Below, in pieces: positions 14,549-22,583 of a stretch of DNA of 25,983 nt. A program made the position numbers and the translations under genes. Origin of the DNA: UBA1402 sp964488495. GTDB lineage: Bacteria > Bacteroidota > Bacteroidia > Bacteroidales > UBA1402. The DNA lies in NCBI GenBank assembly GCA_964488495.1, contig CAZAUQ010000033.1:1-25983 (forward strand). Reading direction: 5' to 3'. Position 1 is the first letter of the stretch. Each line of letters starts with the position of its first letter. Below the pieces are notes generated by a model. That model was given only the letters and a program-made list of their open reading frames with translations. It made no database searches and was not told the DNA's origin.

Positions 14549-15655
14549 ATGATCATCGGTATCCCAAAAGAAATCAAAAACAACGAACACCGGGTGGCCA
14601 TGACGCCCTCGGGAACCAAAACCCTGTTCAACAAAGGTCATAAGGTGTATATACAAACAGGGGCAGGTATTAACAGCGGTTTTAGCGACGAAGAATACCT
14701 CGAACAAGGAGCTCAGCTTCTTCCTTCCATAGAAGAGATTTATGAGCGTGCACAACTGATTGTCAAAGTCAAGGAGCCCATAGCCCAGGAGTATTCTTTG
14801 ATAAAAAAAGACCAGATCATATTCACATTTTTCCATTTTGCCAGTTCTGAAACACTGACCAGTGCCATGATCAATAGCGGAGCTGTGTGTATAGCCTACG
14901 AAACGGTGGAAACCGCAGATCACCAATTGCCGCTGCTGATACCCATGTCGGAAGTGGCCGGCAGGCTGGGTCTGCAAGAAGGCATGATGCATCTGGAGAA
15001 ACATCGGGGAGGTAAAGGTATTCTGCTGGGAGGCGTGCCCGGCGTGAAACCGGCCAAAGTACTGGTACTGGGAGCAGGTATTGCAGGTACGGCTGCAGCA
15101 AAAACGGCAGCAGGCATTGGCGCCGATGTCTGCCTTTGCGACATATCACTGCCCAGGCTCACTTATCTCGACGACATAATGCCCAAAAACATCAAGACCC
15201 TGATGTCGAACGAATACAACATTAGACGGGAATTGCCTGACACCGATCTGGTGGTAGGCGCCGTCTTACTACCTGGACGCAAAGCTCCAAAACTGATTAC
15301 AAAAGATATGCTCAGCCTTATGCAACCCGGCTCTGTTCTGGTGGATATCTCGATAGATCAAGGCGGCTGTTTCGAAACCTCTCGTCCGAGTACACACGAG
15401 AATCCCACTTATGTGGTGGACGGAATCATTCATTATACGGTAGCCAATATTCCCGGAGCTGTTTCGATGACTTCTACCAAAGCGCTGACCAACGCCACTA
15501 TGCCATATGTGTTGCAATTGGCTGATCAGGGATGGGAAGAAGCCTGCCGGCAAAACGCCGCGCTTCGGGCCGGACTTAATGTTGTTCAATCTAAAGTGAC
15601 TCACCGTGGTGTGGCCGAAGCTTTCGGTCTGGAATACCGGGAATGGCCATGCTGA
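14549..15655 (+). CDS. ald: Alanine dehydrogenase
   Basis: A 368-residue NAD-dependent enzyme interconverting L-alanine with pyruvate and ammonia. The start at ATG 14549 gives MIIGIPKEIKNNEHRV, the standard beginning; an upstream ATG at 14513 is at the end of the nth hairpin. Residues known to bind pyruvate or drive catalysis in the family fall at their usual numbers: R15, K75, H96 and D270. The Rossmann motif VLGAGIAGTAAA (173-184) binds NAD, and MSEVAGRLG is also conserved. Length is normal. It converges on the GH28 gene with only 24 bases between the stop codons. No strong promoter was identified. Confidence 0.94.
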   Translation: MIIGIPKEIKNNEHRVAMTPSGTKTLFNKGHKVYIQTGAGINSGFSDEEYLEQGAQLLPSIEEIYERAQLIVKVKEPIAQEYSLIKKDQIIFTFFHFASSETLTSAMINSGAVCIAYETVETADHQLPLLIPMSEVAGRLGLQEGMMHLEKHRGGKGILLGGVPGVKPAKVLVLGAGIAGTAAAKTAAGIGADVCLCDISLPRLTYLDDIMPKNIKTLMSNEYNIRRELPDTDLVVGAVLLPGRKAPKLITKDMLSLMQPGSVLVDISIDQGGCFETSRPSTHENPTYVVDGIIHYTVANIPGAVSMTSTKALTNATMPYVLQLADQGWEEACRQNAALRAGLNVVQSKVTHRGVAEAFGLEYREWPC

Positions 15656-15680
15656 GAAATTCAGCCTAAACTTTCTTTCT
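15651..15680 (+). terminator. Weak terminator candidate after ald
   Basis: GCTGA (15651-15655, overlapping the ald stop) pairs with TCAGC (15661-15665) across a 5-base loop and is followed by a pyrimidine/T-rich stretch. The stem is short; this is a suggestion only. Confidence 0.25.
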
Positions 15681-17152
15681 TATTCAGTGAAGACCAGACC
15701 GCTGACCTCTTTGCGTATGCTGCTCTCCTGCCCTTCGGCCAGGGGAATTCTGAGATTATGGAAGCTGGAATTGTGCACATCCTGCAAATACATGGCCGGA
15801 CGCAGATCTTCTTCCATAAAACGGACATCCAGATTTCGAATAGTCAGTCTGTCGACGTGACGCAAAAACAAAACCGAGGCGGGCAAAGGGCCAAACATGG
15901 AAGGCTCGGGATATGACTTTTCTTTTTCGGGCGGCTCTGTGCCGTCCCATTCTTTGCCGGCGCTACCTGCCTTCACAATACGGACATCACTGATGGTAAC
16001 ATCCTCAATCTTTGCCTGTGGTATGCCGCTGATTAATATACAGGCAAAGCGGGAATCGATGTTGTAGCAATTCAGATTACTGATGCTGATGCGTCTCATG
16101 GCTCCGGCTGCTTTGCCCTGAGGGCTGCGCATTCTGGCACCCAGGCGTAAAAAGACAGCCGAATTGACAATATTACGCATGGTGATGTCAGAAATCACTA
16201 TGTCTTCCATCACCCCGCCATCAACGGTTTCCAGAGCCAGGCCTCTGCAACGGTCAAAAATACAGTTGGTAATTACAATATTCCTGAATCCTCCGCTGGA
16301 TTCGGTGCCGAACTTGATGCGTCCGGTGGTAAAATCCTGATCCGGTGCCTGAGGTTCATCCATCTGGTAAGTGCCGTCTATCATACTGCCCTGGTCGTAG
16401 CCACTGACCATACAGTTGCTGATATACACATTTTCGGTGTCTTTGTAATAACCCAATGCGTAACTGGCTTTCAGCACAATGGCGTCGTCCCAGGGAGCAT
16501 TGACGCTGCAATCGCTGATGCGGACATTGCGGCAGGCGTCAATATCAAAACCGTCGCGGTTGGTGTCGACTTTGACCCCCCGGATGCCGAGATTCTCCAC
16601 CCCGGTGGCCAGGAGAGCAAAATGTCCGCAACGAACCATGGTGATGTCCTGAATGTCCACATTGACACATTCCTTAAGAGCAATGGCTTTGTTGGCCGCT
16701 CCCGGCAGCTTGCTTTCTTCACGGCTCAGTCCGTAACCGTAAACAGTGCCAAAGCCGCTGATCCGGATATTTTTCAATCCCATACCCCAGATCAGGCTGT
16801 TCTGCCAGTGGTTGTGTCCAAAATCCTGAAAAGCATCGTGGGGATTGGGTTCTGCGGGATCATAACCCTCTCGGGCCGAGGGACGGGCTGCTTTCAATAC
16901 CGCTCCCTCATCCAGGTACAAGTGAATGTTGTCGCGAAGGCGAATGGAATACGAAAGGTAAGTGCCGGCAGGGAAATAGACGGTACCCCCTCCTGCATGA
17001 GAAGCTGCTTCTATTGCCTGGTTGATGGCCGGTGAATCTATGTTTTTATCGTCGCCTTTGGCTCCGTAATCCCTGACGTTGTAAAAGGCAAAAACGGCCG
17101 GACAGATGAGCAGGCAAAGCAATGAGCTTATAATGATTCGGTAAACTTTCAT
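15680..17152 (-). CDS. Glycoside hydrolase family 28 (polygalacturonase-like), secreted
   Basis: A 490-residue right-handed parallel beta-helix protein with a signal peptide (residues 1-22, cleavage likely after AFA) and the pectate-lyase-3 type opening NVRDYGAKGDD (25-35). Family 28 catalytic features: NRDGFDID (198-205, matching NxDGxD) and WDDA (D222, D223). The usual GHG motif is replaced by GRIKFGTESSGG (277-288), and the usual RIK position by RGLALETVDGG (303-313). It therefore belongs to a divergent branch and may not cut plain homogalacturonan; cleavage of galacturonic acid linkages in RG-I is the inference from its neighbours. It begins 2 bases after the GH2 stop and is the last gene of the GH105-CE12/GH2/GH28 operon. 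Confidence 0.85.
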   Translation of the reverse strand: MKVYRIIISSLLCLLICPAVFAFYNVRDYGAKGDDKNIDSPAINQAIEAASHAGGGTVYFPAGTYLSYSIRLRDNIHLYLDEGAVLKAARPSAREGYDPAEPNPHDAFQDFGHNHWQNSLIWGMGLKNIRISGFGTVYGYGLSREESKLPGAANKAIALKECVNVDIQDITMVRCGHFALLATGVENLGIRGVKVDTNRDGFDIDACRNVRISDCSVNAPWDDAIVLKASYALGYYKDTENVYISNCMVSGYDQGSMIDGTYQMDEPQAPDQDFTTGRIKFGTESSGGFRNIVITNCIFDRCRGLALETVDGGVMEDIVISDITMRNIVNSAVFLRLGARMRSPQGKAAGAMRRISISNLNCYNIDSRFACILISGIPQAKIEDVTISDVRIVKAGSAGKEWDGTEPPEKEKSYPEPSMFGPLPASVLFLRHVDRLTIRNLDVRFMEEDLRPAMYLQDVHNSSFHNLRIPLAEGQESSIRKEVSGLVFTE

Positions 17153-17154
17153 GC

Positions 17155-20100
17155 TTACAGTTTTTTATCTGATTGTTGAAAAAGAGCCGGCAACATAAAA
17201 GCGTTGTAATCGCTGTTCTTGTTTTGCCGGTAAATGCAATAATAATACGTGGAGTTGGCTTGCAGTGGATTGCGGGCTACCATGACCGGAGCATCGGTTT
17301 TCTTGCCTGATTCCCAGAGCATCAGCGGATTATCCATGCTGCGGGCATTGCCCAGGCGTGTTTCGGTATCCATAGGAGCTACACCCATCATCACCCTGAG
17401 ACTGGTACAGCTGCCGTAATAAACAGTAAAGGTATTGTTTTCGCGACTGAACACATTGTTGGGGCATTGTTCTGGTTGAAGAAAGAGCTCTCTTTCGGCC
17501 GGATCTTCCGAACCGGAGCAGCCTCCGTAAGCCCAGACCAGACTGAGGTTTGCGGGCAGCTCAGAGGTCCTGAGTTCCACAATCAGACCGTTGCTGTGCT
17601 GCAGAGGCCTGAGTTCAAAACGCAGCGCATTGGTGCCGGGAAATGGATCCTGAAATTCCATGATCCAGCCTTTGGAGCCCGGATAAATGTTTGCTTTCCG
17701 GGCATCACTCAACCAGAGTGATTTATCATCTGACATCAGGCCAACTTTGAGATAACCGGCTGTTTCGGGCATAAAGAAACCAACATTGCCGGCTCCGTAA
17801 GCCAGTACTCCAATCCCGTCCTTGTCGCCTCTCAAGAGTAATTTTTCAGCCCCTTTGGCCGGACGGCCTGCTGAATTTTTGAGGGTCTGTTCCCCGGCTG
17901 CAGAACCTGATACAGCTACAGAGTTGGTTTGTGATGCTGTTTCGGCCAGGATCAATGAACTGCTTTCTGAACGGCTGGCAGCTGCACTTATTTCCAGTTG
18001 AGCTTCTCCCCCGATTCCTTCGGCTTTGGCTTTGATTGTAATCTTGCCCTGATGGTCTTTTGCTCTGACAATGGCAATACATGTTCCCTGAAAAGCTGAT
18101 TTTTCGGGAACAACGTACATTTCGTGGTTTTGTGGATTGGCATTGCCCGTTGCCACCAGAAGGCCGGCACCCTGTACTTCGAACTGAATGAGGTGATCGG
18201 CAGTAGTACAGGGTATCCCTTTGCTGTCTACCAAGGTGGCTCTGACCACAGCCACTTCGTCCCAATCCTTAGCAAGAACCTGTTTGTTAGTAGTGAGAAT
18301 GATTTTGTCCGGAGCACCGGCAGTGTGATAACTGGTTTCGGTCACTTGTTTTCCCTGATTATAGCCTACTACTTTGCATTCTCCGGGACGAAAAGTTATA
18401 TTGTAGACCGCAGGAGCGGCTTTCTTATCCATGGTTTTGCGTCCCTGGGAAACTCCGTTTAGCAAAATTTCCACTTCTTCGCAATTGGAATAAACTTCGA
18501 TCAAAGCCCGATCGTAGGCGCCAATATCTATAGGTGTCCAGTCCGAAATCCAGTCGCCTTCGCCGTTGTTGTCCGATTTACGGACCATGGCCACCATGGG
18601 TTCGGTGGTCCACCAGCTTTTGCGCTGCAATCCGGCCGGCTTTGTTTCGGCGGTGATATCAAGCAGTGAAATGGTATACATCACATTCGGCCAAAGGGCT
18701 TCGCCCAGGTAATCGATGCCTGTCCACAAAAATTGTCCGCTCATATAGGGTTTATCCCTCAAAACCAGCCAGGAATCGATGTCGTGGATGTTTTCGGTAC
18801 CAATCACGGCTTTTTCGGGATGTGCTTCACGATAAGCCACCAATTCTTCCACCCGGTAGTTTTGCCCTACCACGTCCATCATTTCGGCAAAGCCGTTCTG
18901 ATACACTCCAGAGCTGTTGGGACGGAACAAGGCCATAGTCACAGGGCGTGTGCCGTCGTATTCATGAACGCAATCCTGCAGGTTTTTGTATTTGGCAAAG
19001 CCGTCGGGATTATTCAGGTTATCGCGTATTTCGTTACCTACACTGAACATTACCACCGAGGGATGATTGCGGTCGCGCAGCACCTGGTCACGTAGATCCT
19101 GGTACCACCATTCTTTGAAGAAAAGATTATATCCTTTTTCGGCGTGATTCTTGGCGGCCTGCCAGGTATCGAAAGATTCATTCATTACCAGGAAGCCCAT
19201 TCTGTCGCATAAATCCAAAAATTCGGGAGCAACAGGATTGTGTGACAGACGTATGGCATTCACACCCAATTCCCGTAGCTTTTCGAGCCGGTATTCCCAC
19301 AAACTAAGTGGTACTGCCATGCCTACGGCACCTCCGTCGGAATGCACGCAGGCTCCGTACATTTTTATATTCTTTTCGTTAAGGTAGAAACCTGTTGCCG
19401 GATCGAAGCGAATACTGCGAATGCCTGTAGTCACGATTTCTTTATCAAGCAATTCCTTTGCTTTATATAAAGACACTTCCAGAGTATAAAGTGCCGGATC
19501 TTCCAGGCTCCAAAGCCTGGGTTTCTTAACGATCAGAGTCTGATCTACACGCCCTGATTCTCCGGCTTTAAGTGCTTTCAGGCTGTTTTGACCCTTGCGG
19601 ACTTCCTTACCCAGAGCATCTCTGAGTATACTAACAACCTGTATATCTGCGCTTTCTTCTCCATCATTTCGAACATCTATCTGCACATTGAGTTCAGCCT
19701 GTTCTGTACTTACTTTAGAACTGCGCACAAAAACGCCCCATTGAGGCAGATATACAGGCGATTTAAAAGTCATTCTGACATGACGGTATATACCCGAACC
19801 GGCGTAAGAGCGCGAAGCCGGCTGTATGGAATTGTCCACTCTTACACTCAACTGGTTGATTTCTCCAAAACGGAGATATTCGCTCATGTCGTAAGAAAAA
19901 CTGATGAAACCGTTGGGGCGTTTGCCTAGTAAATGCCCATTGATATAGACTTCGCTGTTAGCCATAACTCCGTCGAATTCAATAAACACCCGGCGTCCTT
20001 TATATACGGCGGGCAATTTAAATTCTTTGCGGTACCAGGCTGTTCCGGTGGGTAAATAACCACCTCCCCTGCCGCTGGGATGGTATTTGTCGTACTTACC

Positions 20101-20292
20101 TTCGATACTCCAGTCGTGAGGCAAATCCAGTTCACGCCATCCTTGCTGTTCGATAAATACTGAATCGGCCGCCAGATCGCGCAAACTAAACTCCCAGTTT
20201 TGGTCCATGGAGATACTAAGACGTTCCGCTTGCAAAGACGAGCAAATAAAAGCAAGCAACACGACAAGAAATAATAGCTTTTGTCTGTTCAT
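17155..20292 (-). CDS. Glycoside hydrolase family 2 (beta-galactosidase-like) with C-terminal extension, secreted
   Basis: A 1045-residue enzyme with a signal peptide (about 1-22, ending LQA). Domains: sugar-binding jelly roll (about 30-180, with PHDW and GGGYLPTGTAWYRKEF), an Ig-like domain (about 185-295) and a TIM barrel (about 300-560) with RLSHNP, acid/base Glu 421 in SVGNEI and probable nucleophile Glu 500 in VIGTEN. Two further beta domains follow (about 570-780). After a Ser/Ala-rich linker (about 780-835) comes a ~210-residue module, reading LVWAYGGCSG, EDPAEREL and YYCIYRQN, that I cannot assign. Family 2 members of this type are usually beta-galactosidases but also cover glucuronidases, so the sugar is uncertain. 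It starts 14 bases after GH105-CE12 and is followed 2 bases later by GH28. Confidence 0.85.
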   Translation of the reverse strand: MNRQKLLFLVVLLAFICSSLQAERLSISMDQNWEFSLRDLAADSVFIEQQGWRELDLPHDWSIEGKYDKYHPSGRGGGYLPTGTAWYRKEFKLPAVYKGRRVFIEFDGVMANSEVYINGHLLGKRPNGFISFSYDMSEYLRFGEINQLSVRVDNSIQPASRSYAGSGIYRHVRMTFKSPVYLPQWGVFVRSSKVSTEQAELNVQIDVRNDGEESADIQVVSILRDALGKEVRKGQNSLKALKAGESGRVDQTLIVKKPRLWSLEDPALYTLEVSLYKAKELLDKEIVTTGIRSIRFDPATGFYLNEKNIKMYGACVHSDGGAVGMAVPLSLWEYRLEKLRELGVNAIRLSHNPVAPEFLDLCDRMGFLVMNESFDTWQAAKNHAEKGYNLFFKEWWYQDLRDQVLRDRNHPSVVMFSVGNEIRDNLNNPDGFAKYKNLQDCVHEYDGTRPVTMALFRPNSSGVYQNGFAEMMDVVGQNYRVEELVAYREAHPEKAVIGTENIHDIDSWLVLRDKPYMSGQFLWTGIDYLGEALWPNVMYTISLLDITAETKPAGLQRKSWWTTEPMVAMVRKSDNNGEGDWISDWTPIDIGAYDRALIEVYSNCEEVEILLNGVSQGRKTMDKKAAPAVYNITFRPGECKVVGYNQGKQVTETSYHTAGAPDKIILTTNKQVLAKDWDEVAVVRATLVDSKGIPCTTADHLIQFEVQGAGLLVATGNANPQNHEMYVVPEKSAFQGTCIAIVRAKDHQGKITIKAKAEGIGGEAQLEISAAASRSESSSLILAETASQTNSVAVSGSAAGEQTLKNSAGRPAKGAEKLLLRGDKDGIGVLAYGAGNVGFFMPETAGYLKVGLMSDDKSLWLSDARKANIYPGSKGWIMEFQDPFPGTNALRFELRPLQHSNGLIVELRTSELPANLSLVWAYGGCSGSEDPAERELFLQPEQCPNNVFSRENNTFTVYYGSCTSLRVMMGVAPMDTETRLGNARSMDNPLMLWESGKKTDAPVMVARNPLQANSTYYYCIYRQNKNSDYNAFMLPALFQQSDKKL

Positions 20293-20306
20293 AATCGGAG
20301 TTGTTC

Positions 20307-22451
20307 TTATTTTAGTAATCGTTTAAATTCTTCTGACACTATGACAGCATTCATTTTGGCTCCCAGTTCCGAAGTATGAGTATGGTCTCCGTAATAAAGA
20401 GTATTTACGAAGTTTTTCCCCAACACGTCGTACTTGTCACAAATCAATTTGTTTAAATCAATAAAGTAGGCTCCTTCGATACTTTCGGCTGCTTGTTGAG
20501 CCCAAAGAGCATAAGTCTGGTCGTTACGGCCTACTTTGCCTTCCTGCCACAAATTGCGGGGGATCAGACTGCATACCACCGGAATGGCTTTTTTATCGAG
20601 AACGTCCTGAATGTAACGCCGGATATACCAACCGTAACTGTGCACCAAAATAGTGTCTCCCGTGCTTTCCATCACAAAAGTCTCCGCCTGATCACCGTTG
20701 CCCTTGAGTGTGGCACGGGCGCGTCCGCGGTGGGGTTCACCTCCGTCGTTGTGTCCGAATTGCATCAGCACGTAATCGCCTTCTTGTACCACATCGAGCA
20801 CTCGTTGCCATAAACCCTCTTCAATAAAGGTTCTGCTGCTGAGGCCACCCAGGGCATGATTTTCGACCGAGAAGGAATCGGGATTCAAAAAGTCGCCCAG
20901 AAAGCTGCCCCAGCCCCATTGCCCGTTGCGACCGCTGCCGTCGGAATTGCGCACCGTGGAATCGCCTATGGTAAATACAACCGGCCGGCTGCCTTTGCGA
21001 CTGTGTCCGGGCTGCTTAAGTCCGTGATTATTCTCTATTCTTTCTTCAAATATGGGAGCTGTGGTGTTGATGTGATGGGTATAAAACTGTACAGCCGAAT
21101 CGTTCATTTTGGGATGGAAGGCCTCCAGCAGCCTCAACACTTCTGCACCGGCCAATAATACCGGGCCGTATCCATGTGCTGCGTATGGACTGACGGGCCT
21201 GCAGGCATAAAAAGCCGGATCAAAGCCCAGCCCGGTTCCTACGCAGGTACCTTGTACCATACCCTGTGCATCCACTTTTGCTGCGACGGCATTCCAGGCT
21301 AACAAAGTTGCCGGGCCGTAAGCCCGGGCATCTATCCAGCCCTTGTTGATGGCTTTGGCAAAAGCATAGCAGAAAATGGCCGAAGCCGAAGTTTCCAGAT
21401 AGGTGTCGTTTTTGTCGAGCAATTGATGCCATAAACCTTCGGGAGACTGCAGCGCTGCCAAAGCCTTGATCTGAGTTCTGAGCAAATCCAAAAGATAAGC
21501 CCGTTGCGGATGCGATTCAGGCAAAACGTCTAACATTTCGACCAGAGTCATCAATGCCCAGCCGTTGGCTCTGCCCCAGAAAAAGTCGGGGTGACTGTCC
21601 ATTCCTTCGACCCAGGCATGCCGGAACAGACCTTGTTCGGGCACAAACATTTTTTCAGCAAACTGCTTATACTGACGGCAGGCTTCATCGTAATAACGTC
21701 GGTCGCGGCTTAAAGCGCCCATTTGCACCAAGGCAGGCAAACTCATAAACAAATCGTCAAGCCATACGGAATTGAAATATGGGCGATTGCGCGATAAAGT
21801 TCCGTCGGACAGGCGGGACTGTTTGTGCATAATATAATCGACGTAGTTGTTTATAATTGGCTTCAGGTCGGTATCAGGCATTTGCGGAGCGGCTTTTATC
21901 ATGGCGGCACACATGGAACCGCAATCGTCCAGGGCAGAAGGTTGAAGCATTTGTTTCAGCTGGCTGTCCACCGAACGACCGGCTTCCATCTGCTGCCTGA
22001 AATACGGCGCTGTTTGGACTAAAAAACGAAAACGATCCAGCGTATAATTAGTAAAACGTTTATTATTTAAGGCTTGTCCGGCCGACAACATACCCGCATA
22101 AGTGACTCCCCATTCGTAACTGGCCAGTCGGAAAGCACCTTGTTGCAACTTGTCTTCGCTGTCTATCAGGCTGTAATCGCTCAGGGCCTGCTGCGTTGTG
22201 CCGTCCAGCACCTGTATCGGAGTAAATGTTTCCAAAAATACGAGTATGCGTTCCAGTACCGATTGAATGTCGTTTTGTTGGGGAATACCGTAAGGCAGCT
22301 TGTAATCGGGCTGGATTAAATGCAAAGGAGTATTGAAATCGTTCTGTTGGGTTTTAGAGGTTTTAGCCTGAACCTGAAACACCAGGCTCAGTACAATAAA
22401 ACAACTGATAAAATAAGGCATCACTTGTCTGTTAAAAAACTTTTTTTTCAT
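20307..22451 (-). CDS. GH105 unsaturated rhamnogalacturonyl hydrolase fused to CE12 rhamnogalacturonan acetylesterase
   Basis: A 714-residue two-enzyme protein with a signal peptide (about 1-29, ending VQA). Residues ~60-450 are an alpha/alpha-barrel of the YteR type (GH105): YEWGVTYAGML, SVWLDDLFMSLPAL with the likely catalytic Asp in LDD (D232-D233), FWGRANGWAL and a C-terminal PYAAHGYGPVLLAG. This domain removes the unsaturated uronic acid left by pectin lyases. Residues ~488-714 are an SGNH hydrolase of the CE12 type: GDSTV (Ser 498), NHALGGLSSRTF, QFGHND (Asn 568) and GDHTH with Asp 689 and His 692. All catalytic residues are present in both halves, so both should be active. It is the first gene of the three-gene minus-strand operon. 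Confidence 0.88.
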   Translation of the reverse strand: MKKKFFNRQVMPYFISCFIVLSLVFQVQAKTSKTQQNDFNTPLHLIQPDYKLPYGIPQQNDIQSVLERILVFLETFTPIQVLDGTTQQALSDYSLIDSEDKLQQGAFRLASYEWGVTYAGMLSAGQALNNKRFTNYTLDRFRFLVQTAPYFRQQMEAGRSVDSQLKQMLQPSALDDCGSMCAAMIKAAPQMPDTDLKPIINNYVDYIMHKQSRLSDGTLSRNRPYFNSVWLDDLFMSLPALVQMGALSRDRRYYDEACRQYKQFAEKMFVPEQGLFRHAWVEGMDSHPDFFWGRANGWALMTLVEMLDVLPESHPQRAYLLDLLRTQIKALAALQSPEGLWHQLLDKNDTYLETSASAIFCYAFAKAINKGWIDARAYGPATLLAWNAVAAKVDAQGMVQGTCVGTGLGFDPAFYACRPVSPYAAHGYGPVLLAGAEVLRLLEAFHPKMNDSAVQFYTHHINTTAPIFEERIENNHGLKQPGHSRKGSRPVVFTIGDSTVRNSDGSGRNGQWGWGSFLGDFLNPDSFSVENHALGGLSSRTFIEEGLWQRVLDVVQEGDYVLMQFGHNDGGEPHRGRARATLKGNGDQAETFVMESTGDTILVHSYGWYIRRYIQDVLDKKAIPVVCSLIPRNLWQEGKVGRNDQTYALWAQQAAESIEGAYFIDLNKLICDKYDVLGKNFVNTLYYGDHTHTSELGAKMNAVIVSEEFKRLLK

Positions 22452-22583
22452 GGCGCATTTTTTGATGTTTACAAAAATAGGCTATCTGGTTCTTAGATAT
22501 ATGCTTAATATGATATTTTATTTGTTAAAACTGAGCCTCCAGGCTGTAATTTTGAGTACTTTTGAACTCTTTAAGTCCCGTTT
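22452..22583. promoter_or_regulatory. Divergent promoter region between the pectin operon and the lipoprotein gene
   Basis: 132 bases between two divergent starts. On the minus strand TATTTTTG (22472-22479) fits the -7 consensus 20 bases upstream of the GH105-CE12 start but lacks a -33 element, as expected for an activated promoter. On the plus strand TTTG (22521-22524) is followed after 22 bases by TAATTTTG (22547-22554) ahead of the lipoprotein ATG. The palindrome AGCCT-CC-AGGCT (22534-22545) lies in the plus-strand promoter spacer and could be a regulator site. Confidence 0.42.
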
